Source: Thiobacillus sp.
Lineage (GTDB): Bacteria; Pseudomonadota; Gammaproteobacteria; Burkholderiales; Thiobacillaceae
Direction of reading: 5' to 3'
Length of the DNA stretch: 18,787 nucleotides
Assembly: GCA_020216925.1 (NCBI GenBank)
Contig: JAIWOL010000154.1
Span: 1-18,787 of the forward strand
Below are positions 1-7,314 of the stretch, piece after piece (the first letter of the stretch is position 1; each line of letters starts with the position of its first letter). Made by a program: the position numbers and the translations under genes. A model generated the notes under the pieces. It ran no database searches and had not been told where the DNA came from. It worked only from the letters and a program-made list of their open reading frames with translations.

Positions 1-607
1 ACAGGGCGTGCACGCCCGCCTGGGCCTGCTGCTGGCGCAGCGGCAGCCAGGCTCGTAGCGCCGCACAGGCCTGGCTGCCGACGGGCACGATACGGGTTTT
101 GCTGCCCTTGCCGGTGACGCGCGCCTCGCCAGCCGCGAAATCGATATCGCCCAGATTGAGGCCGACGACTTCGGCGAGCCGCAAACCGCTGGAATAAATC
201 AGTTCGAACAGGGCGCGGTCACGGATTTCCAGCGCATTGTCGGGCAGACGGTCGAGCAGCTGCGTGCAGGCGTCGGGCGAGAGGGTAGCGGGCAGGGCCC
301 GGGCAGCCCTGGGGGGGCGCAGGCCCACACAGGGATTTGCGCCAAACCCCAGCCGGCGGCAGGCAAAGGCATAAAAGCCGCGCCAGCTCGACAGATGTCG
401 CGCCACACTGCGCGGCGACAGACCGGCTGCACGCAGCCGGACGATGGCGTGGCGGATGTCGTCCACCGACAAGGTGTCGAGCGGGCGGCCGCCGGTGTGG
501 GTGACGAGTTTGCCGAGGTCGCGCCGGGCAGCGGCGAGGGTGTGCGGCGACAGCCGACGTTCGGCGGCAAGACAGGTCAGGTAGGCGTCGACCGGAGCGG
601 GCGTCAA
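1..607 (-). CDS. xerC: Tyrosine recombinase XerC, 5' part (runs off the window)
   Basis: XerC with XerD resolves chromosome dimers at the dif site during cell division. The visible 202 residues hold the N-terminal SAM-like DNA-binding domain (about residues 3-90, including AYLTCLAAERRLSPHTL) and the start of the catalytic domain. In the latter, SSGLRLAEVVGLNLGDID carries the first catalytic arginine (R143) and VTGKGSKTR the catalytic lysine (K167). The remaining arginine, histidine and tyrosine lie beyond position 1. No ATG or GTG lies close upstream in this frame. The best start is a TTG at 605-607 that overlaps the TGA of the DUF484 gene, so the pair is probably translationally coupled. Its place after dapF and DUF484 is the conserved gammaproteobacterial order. 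XerD is a possible confusion, but this context favours XerC. The start codon is less certain than the identity. Confidence 0.9.
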   Translation of the reverse strand, partial: MTPAPVDAYLTCLAAERRLSPHTLAAARRDLGKLVTHTGGRPLDTLSVDDIRHAIVRLRAAGLSPRSVARHLSSWRGFYAFACRRLGFGANPCVGLRPPRAARALPATLSPDACTQLLDRLPDNALEIRDRALFELIYSSGLRLAEVVGLNLGDIDFAAGEARVTGKGSKTRIVPVGSQACAALRAWLPLRQQQAQAGVHAL

Positions 608-1263
608 GTCTGCATCCGCGTCAGCGCGGCGGCCAGAATCTGCCCCAGCCGCATCAGGTAGAGCGTGCCCATTCCGGCATAGAAACGCCGGTCCTCTTCC
701 GACGCGAGCACCAGCAGGCCGCGCGCCGGACTGCTTGCCGCCAGGCGCAGCGGAATGCAGGCGAAACTCTTGAGGTGCGGCGAGACTTCGCCGAACCAGT
801 CGCTGGCCTGCGGCACCGCCAGCGCGCCGCATACCGGCTGGAGCAGCGTGGTGATGCCGGTGACGGCGTCGGCTGCCAGCGTGCCGTCCGCCAGCAAGCG
901 CATGGCGTGGTGCGGAACGGCGAATCCTTCGCGCAGATGCAGGGCCAGCGCGCCCGTGAGTTCGTCCATGCTGCGTGCCGACACCAGCGCCAGCGTCAGG
1001 GCATGCAGCTTCTCGGAAATGCCGTCGTTTTCCTCGCCGAACTGGATCAGTTCGGCGAGCTTGTTTTCCAGCATGCGCACCTTGTCGCGCATGGCGATGA
1101 GCTGGCGTTCGCTCATCGACACCGCGTGGGTGCCATGCGGATGGGGAATGTTCAGGTCAGCCAGCAGGGTGGGAAATTCGTTGAAGAAATTCGGGTTGTG
1201 GGTGAGGAAGTCGGCGATGGCCTGCTTGTCCATAGTGGGCGCGTCCATTGAGAGTGAGTCCAT
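604..1263 (-). CDS. DUF484 family protein (YigA-like)
   Basis: This 219-residue protein of unknown biochemical role matches DUF484. The N-terminal part reads IADFLTHNPNFFNEFPTLLADLNIPHPHGTHAVS, followed by a helical, probably coiled stretch (ERQLIAMRDKVRMLENKLAELI) and a GAF-like domain to the C-terminus. The ATG at 1263 overlaps the TAA of dapF as TAATG. Two further in-frame ATGs, at 1248 and 1233, are alternative starts, and the one at 1233 (MDKQAIADFL) would fit homologues well. It lies between dapF and xerC, as yigA does in E. coli. The family assignment is firm; a function is not known to me. Confidence 0.9.
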   Translation of the reverse strand: MDSLSMDAPTMDKQAIADFLTHNPNFFNEFPTLLADLNIPHPHGTHAVSMSERQLIAMRDKVRMLENKLAELIQFGEENDGISEKLHALTLALVSARSMDELTGALALHLREGFAVPHHAMRLLADGTLAADAVTGITTLLQPVCGALAVPQASDWFGEVSPHLKSFACIPLRLAASSPARGLLVLASEEDRRFYAGMGTLYLMRLGQILAAALTRMQT

Positions 1264-2099
1264 TAGAGTTCCAGTTCTCCTTCGAATACGGTGACGGCGG
1301 GGCCGGTCATGGCGACGGACTGGCCCATGCCGGGCCAGGCGATGAGCAGGTCGCCGCCCCGCGTGTGAACGCTGACCGGGCTTTTCAGCCAGCCCTGGCG
1401 TATGCCGGCCACCGCCGCTGCGCAGGCGCCCGTGCCGCAGGCCAGCGTTTCGCCGGCGCCCCGTTCGAATACGCGCAGGCGGATGTCGTGCTCGGTCAGG
1501 ATTTGCATGAAACCGACGTTGGCGCGCCTGGGAAAGCGTGCGTGCGCTCCGATGGCGGCGCCGAGGATATCCACTGGGGCGCTGTCGAGATCGTTCACGC
1601 GCAGGACGGCGTGCGGGTTGCCCATCGACAGCACCGCAACCTCGACGACATGCTGGTCGAGCTTGAGCGGATAGACGAGCGCTTCGCTGTCGGCGACGAA
1701 GGGAATCTCCGCCGGTGCGAAACGCGGCGCGCCCATGTCCACCGTGACCTGGCCGTTGTCGAGCAGCCGCGGTTCGATCACGCCGGACGCGGTTTCGACG
1801 CGAATCGCGGTCTTGCCGGTGAGCCCCTGATCATGGACGAAACGGACGAAGCAGCGTGCCCCGTTGCCGCATTGTTCGACCTCACCGCCGTCGGCATTGA
1901 AGATGCGGTAGCGGAAATCGACGCCGGGCCGCGTCGCCGTCTCGACCAGCAGAATCTGGTCGCAACCCACGCCAAAATGGCGGTCGGCAATGCGGCGGCA
2001 GATTTCCGGCGTGAGGGTGAGAGACTGGCGCACCCCGTCGAAGACAACGAAATCGTTGCCGAGGCCCTGCATTTTGGTGAAGCGTATGCGTGTGCTCAT
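1263..2099 (-). CDS. dapF: Diaminopimelate epimerase
   Basis: DapF interconverts LL- and meso-2,6-diaminopimelate, supplying the lysine precursor and the peptidoglycan cross-linking residue. It is a cytosolic, cofactor-independent enzyme using two cysteines. Both are visible: C77 in [10 protein letters not shown] and C221 in [14 protein letters not shown]. The N-terminus [16 protein letters not shown] is typical. The open frame extends upstream to 2294, but the added 65 residues are arginine-rich and unlike the family. The ATG at 2099 ([10 protein letters not shown]) gives 278 residues, the normal length. There is a 205-bp gap from the preceding GNAT gene, so dapF may have its own promoter. 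lysA and the small lipoprotein gene that often precede dapF are absent here. Confidence 0.96.
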   Translation of the reverse strand: MSTRIRFTKMQGLGNDFVVFDGVRQSLTLTPEICRRIADRHFGVGCDQILLVETATRPGVDFRYRIFNADGGEVEQCGNGARCFVRFVHDQGLTGKTAIRVETASGVIEPRLLDNGQVTVDMGAPRFAPAEIPFVADSEALVYPLKLDQHVVEVAVLSMGNPHAVLRVNDLDSAPVDILGAAIGAHARFPRRANVGFMQILTEHDIRLRVFERGAGETLACGTGACAAAVAGIRQGWLKSPVSVHTRGGDLLIAWPGMGQSVAMTGPAVTVFEGELEL

Positions 2100-2304
2100 G
2101 CGGGTTCGAGGTTGAGGGAATCCCTGACGGGACGGTAATCCGTGACCCTCGGCATGAGGGCAGGGCGCGTGCGTGGCGGTTCCGTGCGCGATGTCGGCGG
2201 GCTCCAGATTCCCCCCGATTCTAGCGTCAGGCCGGCGCCGACGATAGCCGCGCCGCCGGTCTCGCCGGAAACCCTGAACCATGCGCGCCCGCAATGGAAC
2301 GGGA
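2100..2304. other. Intergenic region upstream of dapF
   Basis: This stretch separates the GNAT gene from dapF on the minus strand. I checked the three minus frames for the small lipoprotein often found before dapF and saw no signal peptide or lipobox. A reading frame of 70 residues crosses it but resembles nothing known and ends inside the dapF start. The only signal I can propose is a -10-like hexamer at 2218-2223. Confidence 0.5.
2218..2223 (-). promoter_or_regulatory. Possible -10 box for dapF-DUF484-xerC
   Basis: The minus strand reads TAGAAT here, the form seen at other probable promoters in this window. It lies about 120 bp before the dapF ATG. No convincing -35 lies 16-18 bp upstream (the best is TATCGT), so this is a weak call. 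Confidence 0.3.
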
Positions 2305-2793
2305 TCACAGGCGCATCTCCATCACATGATCGTCCATCACATAGCCATCGCCAATATCGAAAACGCGCGATTCGACGATGCGCAAACCGTATTTTTCATA
2401 CGCCCGTATCGCCCGGGTGTTTCCCCGGTTGACCTGCAGGCGCAGCACGGGCAGGTTCTGCGCCCGCGCCCAGCCGGCGCAGGCGCGCAGCAGGGCGGCC
2501 CCCAGGCCGCGACGCTGCCGGCCGGGGTGGACGTAGAGCTTGTCCAGCCTGGCGGCGTTCGAGTCGGTAAAAACATGCGCGAAACCGGCAGGCGGCAAGC
2601 CCACGACCCACCAGGCGTGACACGGGTCGTCGAGCTGACTGTGGATGCGGGCGGGGGCGTATCGGTCGGCCAGCATGGCGTCGATCTGGGCCTGGCTGAT
2701 CAGGGCAGGATAAGTGGCCTGCCATACCGTGCGCGCCAGCGCGGCGACGGCGCCGACCTCGTCCGGCGACAGGCGGCGGGGCGCGTCAGTCAT
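2305..2793 (-). CDS. GNAT family N-acetyltransferase
   Basis: This 162-residue protein has the GNAT fold, which transfers an acyl group from acyl-CoA to an amine. The acetyl-CoA binding motif A is clear: [22 protein letters not shown], with Q93-R-R-G-L-G98 as the Q/RxxGxG loop. A motif B-like segment, [20 protein letters not shown], follows. The substrate cannot be read from the sequence. The ATG at 2793 lies inside the end of the upstream acyltransferase gene (8-bp overlap), so the two are co-translated. Its place behind two lipid A acyltransferases is suggestive, but GNAT proteins are too diverse to infer a role in the envelope. Confidence 0.9.
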   Translation of the reverse strand: MTDAPRRLSPDEVGAVAALARTVWQATYPALISQAQIDAMLADRYAPARIHSQLDDPCHAWWVVGLPPAGFAHVFTDSNAARLDKLYVHPGRQRRGLGAALLRACAGWARAQNLPVLRLQVNRGNTRAIRAYEKYGLRIVESRVFDIGDGYVMDDHVMEMRL

Positions 2794-3697
2794 AAAGGCT
2801 GCGCTCGCCTGCCGGCCGGGTCTTGAAGCGCCGGTGCAGCCACAGATACTGCGCCGGCATCTCGCGGATACGGTCTTCGATGAAGGTGTTCATGCGCGCC
2901 ACGTCGGCGTCGAGATCGCCGCTCGGATAGTTTTCCCAGGCGGGATAGAAGCGAACGGCGTAGCCGCGCCCCCATGGCAACTGGCGGGTGACGACGGGCA
3001 CGACCTGCGCGTCTGCCAGCCTGGCGATGCGCGGCAGGGCCGACACGGTTGCCGCAGGGATGCCAAAAAAAGGCACGAAAACGGCATTGCGCCGGCCGTG
3101 ATCCTGGTCTGGCAGGTAATAGAACGGTCGTCCCGATCTGAGCGCCGAGAGCGTGGCCTTGATGCCTTCGTGGCGAGCGATGAGCACGATGTCGCGGAAA
3201 CGGGTGCGGCCGTGGCGCATGAATCTGTCGCTCACAGCATCCTTGGCCGGGGCGTACATCGACGCGATTTCCCAGTCCATGGTGAGACGCACGCCGCCCA
3301 TGTCGAGACCGACGAAATGCGGCGCCAGCCAGATCACGGGTCGCGTACCGTCACCGCGCGCGGCTTCGGGATTGTCGACGCGGATCAGGCGGCGCAGACG
3401 CGCGTCCGGCGCCCACCACAGCACGCCATGCTCCAGTACCGCGCGCATCGAAGCCTGGAAGGTCTGGCGCAGCCAGCGGCGGCGCGTTGCCGCCGGGATG
3501 TCGGGGAAACACAGTTCCAGGTTGCGGGCGACGATATTGCGCCGGCGGCCTGGTTTCTGCGCCAGCAGCCAGCCCGCCGCATTGCCGCAAGCAGCCTGAA
3601 CCGGCAGGGGCAGCCAGTGCAGCAGCCAGAGCAAGGCGACACTGAGCCACATGCCCCAGAGGCTGGGGTGGGCAAGCCCGGGTTGGTCTGGTTTCAT
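2786..3697 (-). CDS. Lipid A biosynthesis acyltransferase (LpxL/HtrB family), second copy
   Basis: LpxL/LpxM enzymes add secondary acyl chains to the lipid A precursor at the inner membrane, using acyl-ACP. This 303-residue protein has an N-terminal hydrophobic segment (about residues 13-36) and the family HX4D/E motif as H127-F-V-G-L-D132 in LAPHFVGLDMGG. It also has PDQDHGRRNAVFVPFFG and the C-terminal QYLWLHRRFKTRP. The open frame extends to 3877, but the added residues are only the antisense-free overlap with the upstream gene. The ATG at 3697 (MKPDQPG) overlaps the TGA of the upstream paralogue as ATGA and gives the usual length. The sequence alone does not tell which acyl position or chain it handles. 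Confidence 0.92.
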   Translation of the reverse strand: MKPDQPGLAHPSLWGMWLSVALLWLLHWLPLPVQAACGNAAGWLLAQKPGRRRNIVARNLELCFPDIPAATRRRWLRQTFQASMRAVLEHGVLWWAPDARLRRLIRVDNPEAARGDGTRPVIWLAPHFVGLDMGGVRLTMDWEIASMYAPAKDAVSDRFMRHGRTRFRDIVLIARHEGIKATLSALRSGRPFYYLPDQDHGRRNAVFVPFFGIPAATVSALPRIARLADAQVVPVVTRQLPWGRGYAVRFYPAWENYPSGDLDADVARMNTFIEDRIREMPAQYLWLHRRFKTRPAGERSLYD

Positions 3698-4554
3698 GAG
3701 GCGGGCTCCGCGACGCCGCCGGGTCGCTTGTAGCGGTTGTAGGTCCACATGTACTGCGTGGGAAAACGCCGGATGATGGCTTCGATCTCGTGGTTGATGC
3801 AGGCGGCGGCCTCGGCTTTGTCCGCCGGCAAGGCTCCCCCGAACGGCCGGAAGTGCAGCTGATAGCCGCGGCCCCACGCCAGGCGCTCGGCCACGACGAA
3901 AAATGCGGCAGCCTGCGTTTTGCGCTGCAGACTGGCCGCCAGCGTGGGGGTGTAGGCCGGACGGCCGAAAAAGGGTGCCCAGACGCCGTCGCCACTGCTT
4001 GCGACCTGGTCTGGCAGGATACCGATGGCCTCGCCCCGCTTCAGGGCGGCGAATTGCGCGCGCACGCCGGAGAGGTCGGCGGGAACGAGCCGGGCCTGTC
4101 CCCGCTCGCGCCCCATCCGCATCAGCTGTGCCAACAGGCGATCACGGGGGGGTTTGTACATCGCGGTAAAAGGATGGCGGCTGGCCACATACAGACTGAT
4201 GATCTCGAAACAGCCGATGTGGGGCGACATCAGCACAACGCCGCGTCCGCTGGACAGCGCAGCCTCGAAATGGTCCAGGCCGGTGGCGCCTTTGACGAGT
4301 TTGAGCGTCCCCGGGTAGGGCCGTAACCACACCGCCATCAATTCGGCGATGCTTTTGCCGGATTCGCCAATTGCGCGCAGCTGCAGGCGCCAGCAGGCGT
4401 GGCCCGGAACGCACAGTCCGCTGGACGCGATATTGCGCCGCATGCGCCCCGAATGACGCCCGGGCGAGAAGTAAACGATCCAGCCGAGCGCTATGCCCAG
4501 GCCATGCAGGACCGGCAGGGGCAGTCGGGCCAGCAGTTTGAGCAGCGCGATCAA
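3694..4554 (-). CDS. Lipid A biosynthesis acyltransferase (LpxL/HtrB family), first copy
   Basis: This is the first of two tandem paralogues for secondary acylation of lipid A. The 286-residue protein has a hydrophobic N-terminus ([28 protein letters not shown]), the motif H112-I-G-C-F-E117 (HX4E, against HX4D in its neighbour), [24 protein letters not shown] and a C-terminal [12 protein letters not shown]. The start is a TTG at 4552-4554: no ATG or GTG lies nearby upstream, and the hydrophobic start aligns with the family pattern there. I see no good Shine-Dalgarno sequence. The gene is divergent from metK and heads the minus-strand cluster that includes dapF and xerC. Confidence 0.9.
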   Translation of the reverse strand: MIALLKLLARLPLPVLHGLGIALGWIVYFSPGRHSGRMRRNIASSGLCVPGHACWRLQLRAIGESGKSIAELMAVWLRPYPGTLKLVKGATGLDHFEAALSSGRGVVLMSPHIGCFEIISLYVASRHPFTAMYKPPRDRLLAQLMRMGRERGQARLVPADLSGVRAQFAALKRGEAIGILPDQVASSGDGVWAPFFGRPAYTPTLAASLQRKTQAAAFFVVAERLAWGRGYQLHFRPFGGALPADKAEAAACINHEIEAIIRRFPTQYMWTYNRYKRPGGVAEPAS

Positions 4555-4611
4555 GCGGGATTGACGCCGAGCGAATGCACACGGCAGAATGCAGCCGCCG
4601 CCGGGTTAATC

Positions 4612-4640
4612 TTGACAACTTGCGGGCGGGATACAAATAC
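4612..4640 (+). promoter_or_regulatory. Probable metK promoter
   Basis: A perfect -35 hexamer TTGACA lies at 4612-4617. The -10 is less clear: the AT-rich GATACAAATAC at 4630-4640 offers TACAAA at 14 bp spacing or AAATAC at 17 bp. A start near 4646 would give a leader of roughly 65-70 nt before the metK ATG. Confidence 0.45.
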
Positions 4641-4655
4641 AGCTAAAGCGTCACC

Positions 4656-4709
4656 GCTCCCCCAGTCCCGCGAGCCGGTTACGCAGTCGGTAGCCGGGAC
4701 GATGGGAGC
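4656..4709 (+). promoter_or_regulatory. Hairpin in the metK leader covering the ribosome binding site
   Basis: The left arm at 4656-4670 (GCTCCC, two extra C, A, GTCCCG) pairs with the right arm at 4695-4709 (CGGGAC, GA bulge, TGGGAGC). This gives 13 base pairs with a two-base bulge on each side and a 24-nt apical region at 4671-4694. The right arm contains GGGAG (4704-4708), the only Shine-Dalgarno-like sequence before the ATG at 4714. Folding would therefore block ribosome access. It matches no SAM riboswitch class I know by sequence. Confidence 0.5.
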
Positions 4710-4713
4710 AGTC

Positions 4714-5880
4714 ATGCAGAAGGATTTCATTTTCACGTCTGAGTCGGTGTCCGAGGGGCATCCGGACAAAATGGCGGATCAAGTGTCGGACGCCGTTCTC
4801 GACGCGATTTTAACCCAGGACAAACATGCGCGCGTCGCGTGCGAAACCCTGCTCACCACCGGCGTGTGTGTGATCGCGGGCGAAATCACCACGTCGGCGG
4901 TGATCGACTACAACCAGGTCGCGCGCCAGGCGATCAGGCGCATAGGCTACGATTCCTCCGAAATCGGGTTCGACTACAACACCTGTTCGGTGCTGGTGAC
5001 GATAGGCAAGCAGTCGCCCGATATCGCCCAGGGCGTCGATCGCGCGCACGACGACAATCTGGACCAGGGGGCGGGCGACCAGGGCCTGATGTTCGGTTAC
5101 GCCTGCAATGAAACGCCGGTGCTGATGCCGATGCCGATCCACCTCGCGCATCGCCTGACCGAGCGGCAGTCCGAACTGCGCAAGGACGGTCGCCTGCCCT
5201 GGCTGCGGCCCGACGCGAAATCGCAGGTTTCGATCCGCTATGTAGACGGCAAGCCGCACTCCATCGATACCGTGGTGCTGTCGACCCAGCACAACCCGGA
5301 TATTTCACATGCCATGCTGACCGAGGCTGTGATCGAGGAAATCGTGAAACCCGTGCTGCCCAAGGCCATGCTCACCGCCGCGACGCGTTACCTGGTCAAC
5401 CCCACCGGCCGCTTCGTCATTGGCGGCCCGATGGGCGACGCCGGTCTCACTGGCCGCAAGATCATCGTCGACACCTACGGCGGCGCCGCGCCGCACGGCG
5501 GCGGCGCGTTCTCCGGCAAGGACCCCTCCAAGGTCGACCGCAGCGCGGCCTACGCCGGCCGCTACGTGGCGAAAAACATCGTCGCGGCGGGGCTCGCCGA
5601 CCGTTGCCAGATCCAGGTGAGCTATGCCATCGGCGTATCCAGGCCGACCTCGCTCATGGTCGAAACCTTTGGCACCAACAAAATCCCCGAAGACAGGATC
5701 GAAAGCCTGATCCGCGAACATTTCGACCTGCGTCCCAAAGGCATCGTCAACATGCTCGACCTGCTGCGTCCCATCTATACCCGCACCGCCAGCTACGGCC
5801 ATTTCGGCCGCGACGAGCCCGATTTCACCTGGGAAATGACCGACAAGGCGGCTGCCCTGCGCGAAGCGGCCGGGCTGTAA
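4714..5880 (+). CDS. metK: S-adenosylmethionine synthetase
   Basis: MetK makes S-adenosylmethionine from methionine and ATP. The 388-residue product shows the N-terminal [24 protein letters not shown], the signature [16 protein letters not shown] and the glycine-rich P-loop-like [27 protein letters not shown]. The reading frame is open far upstream to 4399, but family alignment and GGGAG at 4704-4708 support the ATG at 4714. An ATG at 4702 in the same frame is possible but would add only four residues (MGAV). It is followed after 3 bp by yrbG and, further on, by the ahcY-metF operon, so SAM synthesis and recycling genes sit together. Confidence 0.97.
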   Translation: MQKDFIFTSESVSEGHPDKMADQVSDAVLDAILTQDKHARVACETLLTTGVCVIAGEITTSAVIDYNQVARQAIRRIGYDSSEIGFDYNTCSVLVTIGKQSPDIAQGVDRAHDDNLDQGAGDQGLMFGYACNETPVLMPMPIHLAHRLTERQSELRKDGRLPWLRPDAKSQVSIRYVDGKPHSIDTVVLSTQHNPDISHAMLTEAVIEEIVKPVLPKAMLTAATRYLVNPTGRFVIGGPMGDAGLTGRKIIVDTYGGAAPHGGGAFSGKDPSKVDRSAAYAGRYVAKNIVAAGLADRCQIQVSYAIGVSRPTSLMVETFGTNKIPEDRIESLIREHFDLRPKGIVNMLDLLRPIYTRTASYGHFGRDEPDFTWEMTDKAAALREAAGL

Positions 5881-5883
5881 ACG

Positions 5884-6954
5884 ATGCTGTCCCAGGCGAT
5901 GTGGTTCGTGCTCGGCCTGACCGCCCTGGTGGCCGGTGCCGAAGCCCTGGTGCGGGGGGCGGGCCGGCTTGCCGTGTCCTGGGGTATTTCGCCGCTGGTC
6001 GTGGGGCTCACGGTGGTGGCGTTCGGCACCAGCGCGCCGGAAATAGCGGTGTCGGTTGGCGCGTCGCTGGCCGGGTCGAGCAGTCTGGCCATCGGCAACG
6101 TGATCGGCAGCAACATCGCCAATATCCTGCTCATCCTGGGAGTGTCGGCGCTGATCATTCCACTGCTGGTGCACGAACAGATCGTCCGGCAGGAAATTCC
6201 CATCCTCATTGCGGCGTCGCTGGTCGTCGTCGTCATGTCGCTGGACGGGCAGATCGACCGCATGGAAGCGGCCACGCTGTTTGGCGCGGTCATTGCCTAC
6301 ACGGTTTTCCTCGTGCTGCAATCGCGCAGCGCAGGCCGGGAAGCCAGTGAAGAGTTTGCCGACGAAATTCCCGCCAGCCGGTGGGACCGCCACTGGAGCG
6401 TGCAGACGCTCCTGTTGGCCGCCGGGCTGGGTCTGCTGGTTGTGGGCGCCGACTGGTTGGTGGATGCCTCCGTTGCCTTTGCCCGTGCGTTCGGCGTGTC
6501 GGACCTGGTGATCGGCCTCACCATTGTCGCCGTCGGCACCTCGATGCCGGAAATTGCCACCTCCATCGTCGCGGCCCTGCGCGGGCAGCGCGACATCGCC
6601 GTCGGCAATGTGGTGGGCAGCAACATCTTCAACCTTCTGGCCGTGCTCGGCGCAGCGGGCCTGGTCGCGGGCAACGGTCTGGCCGTGCCGGAAGCTGCGC
6701 GTAATTTCGACCTCTGGGTGATGCTCGCCGTTGCCTTTGCCTGCCTGCCCATCCTTATGACCGGGCGGGTCATCGCGCGCTGGGAGGGCGGGCTGTTTCT
6801 GGGATATTACGCGGCCTACCTGCTGTATCTGGTGCTGGCAGCGGAAAAGCACGACGCTTTGCAGGCTTTTTCCGGCATCATGCTGAGCTTCGTCCTGCCG
6901 CTGACGGCGTTGACACTCCTGGTGAGCTTTCTCAAACGCCCGTCGCAGGGTTGA
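5884..6954 (+). CDS. yrbG: Calcium/sodium antiporter, CaCA family (YrbG-like)
   Basis: This 356-residue integral membrane protein has the internal duplication of cation/Ca2+ exchangers. The two alpha repeats are AFGTSAPEIAVSVGASLAG with IGNVIGSNIANI (about residues 46-82), and AVGTSMPEIATSIVAALRG with VGNVVGSNIFNL (about 216-251). The acidic residues in GTSAPE and GTSMPE are the expected ion ligands. About ten hydrophobic helices are visible, with a short charged loop near residues 146-172. The start is only 3 bp after the metK stop, so the genes are probably co-transcribed. I know of no metabolic link to SAM. The substrate (Ca2+/Na+ or H+) follows from the family and is not shown directly. 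Confidence 0.92.
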   Translation: MLSQAMWFVLGLTALVAGAEALVRGAGRLAVSWGISPLVVGLTVVAFGTSAPEIAVSVGASLAGSSSLAIGNVIGSNIANILLILGVSALIIPLLVHEQIVRQEIPILIAASLVVVVMSLDGQIDRMEAATLFGAVIAYTVFLVLQSRSAGREASEEFADEIPASRWDRHWSVQTLLLAAGLGLLVVGADWLVDASVAFARAFGVSDLVIGLTIVAVGTSMPEIATSIVAALRGQRDIAVGNVVGSNIFNLLAVLGAAGLVAGNGLAVPEAARNFDLWVMLAVAFACLPILMTGRVIARWEGGLFLGYYAAYLLYLVLAAEKHDALQAFSGIMLSFVLPLTALTLLVSFLKRPSQG

Positions 6955-6967
6955 GCCGGGCGGCCTC

Positions 6968-6976
6968 TGATAGAAT
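6968..6976 (+). promoter_or_regulatory. Extended -10 promoter for the 47-residue protein gene
   Basis: TGATAGAAT is an extended -10 element (TGn followed by TAGAAT) 36 bp before the ATG at 7013. TTGAGC at 6951-6956 is the nearest -35-like hexamer, but its 14-bp spacing is short, which fits a promoter relying on the extended -10. Transcription should start near 6983. Confidence 0.6.
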
Positions 6977-7012
6977 GCGCGACTCCGTTTTCAGTTCGAT
7001 TAGGAATCCATC

Positions 7013-7156
7013 ATGGCCGAACGTAGCCGCACCCGTCGCAACACCCTGGAACGCCGCTGCCTGTCGAAGAGCTTCAAGCGCCTGTTCAAGGGCTCGCCCA
7101 AAGGCATCTTCAAAATGCTCGAAGGCGTGAAACCCGCCAAAGGCAAGGCCTCCTGA
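7013..7156 (+). CDS. Small highly basic protein of unknown function (47 residues)
   Basis: I do not recognise this protein. It has 47 residues, with 8 lysines, 7 arginines and 3 glutamates, hence a net charge near +12. It opens with an arginine-rich segment (MAERSRTRRNTLERR), then a probably amphipathic stretch (LSKSFKRLFKGSPKGIFKMLEG) and a lysine/alanine tail. There is one cysteine (C16). It has no signal peptide or membrane segment. Support for a real gene: codon third positions are strongly G/C as in the neighbours, AGGA lies at 7002-7005 ahead of the ATG, an extended -10 promoter lies upstream, and a triple terminator lies 35 bp downstream. The charge suggests nucleic acid or ribosome binding, but that is inference. 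It is not ribosomal protein S21 or another small ribosomal protein I know. The antisense frame across it is a shadow. Confidence 0.72.
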   Translation: MAERSRTRRNTLERRCLSKSFKRLFKGSPKGIFKMLEGVKPAKGKAS

Positions 7157-7186
7157 CCCGGAGCCCCCTGCCCGGTTGTCGTGTGC

Positions 7187-7212
7187 AAAACAGCCGGCTT
7201 GCCGGCTGTTTT
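7187..7212 (+). terminator. Intrinsic terminator, copy 1 of 3
   Basis: CAGCCGG (7191-7197) and CCGGCTG (7202-7208) form a 7-bp GC-rich stem closed by a CTTG tetraloop, followed by TTTT at 7209-7212 and preceded by AAAA. G(CUUG)C is a known stable tetraloop. It ends the transcript of the 47-residue protein gene. Confidence 0.85.
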
Positions 7213-7224
7213 CATCAGGGCAGC

Positions 7225-7246
7225 CAGCCGGCTTGCCGGCTGTTTT
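7225..7246 (+). terminator. Intrinsic terminator, copy 2 of 3
   Basis: The same 18-base hairpin as copy 1 at 7225-7242, followed by TTTT at 7243-7246. It should act as a back-up to the first copy. Confidence 0.8.
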
Positions 7247-7258
7247 CATCAGGGCAGC

Positions 7259-7280
7259 CAGCCGGCTTGCCGGCTGTTTT
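7259..7280 (+). terminator. Intrinsic terminator, copy 3 of 3
   Basis: The same hairpin at 7259-7276, followed by TTTTC. Its T-run ends 20 bp before the ahcY -10 box, so any ahcY -35 element would lie in the T-rich end of this copy. Confidence 0.8.
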
Positions 7281-7299
7281 CGTTTCCCTGCCGCACGCG

Positions 7300-7305
7300 T
7301 ACAAT
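7300..7305 (+). promoter_or_regulatory. -10 box of the ahcY operon promoter
   Basis: TACAAT lies at 7300-7305, so transcription should start near 7312, just before the riboswitch begins at 7315. This spacing supports the call. The -35 region falls at TTTTCG (7277-7282), a poor match. Confidence 0.6.
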
Positions 7306-7314
7306 GCGGTTCTT

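Larger units (their letters stand above)
7191..7281 (+). repeat. Tandem repeat of a terminator, 34-bp period, 2.7 copies
   Basis: Three identical copies of the CAGCCGGCTTGCCGGCTG hairpin plus TTTTC begin at 7191, 7225 and 7259, exactly 34 bp apart. The 16-base linker TTTTCATCAGGGCAGC follows copies 1 and 2 unchanged. After copy 3 the sequence diverges at 7282. The identity of the copies and linkers points to a recent tandem duplication. The array lies between the 47-residue protein gene and the ahcY promoter. Confidence 0.92.

Noticed and set aside
2099..2294. 65-residue N-terminal extension of DapF, or a lipoprotein gene in the same gap
   Set aside because: The extension is arginine-rich and beyond the family length. 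No minus frame has a signal peptide or lipobox.
4555..4713. Known SAM riboswitch (SAM-I, SAM-II or SMK) ahead of metK
   Set aside because: I found none of the conserved sequence blocks of those classes. Only the SD-covering hairpin is supported.
5305..6852. 515-residue open frame on the minus strand
   Set aside because: It is antisense to metK and yrbG, rich in histidine, arginine and glutamine as typical of GC-rich shadows, and has no domain.
7191..7281. Short CRISPR-like array
   Set aside because: Units have 34-bp period with identical linkers rather than unique spacers, and each unit is a terminator. No cas genes are nearby.
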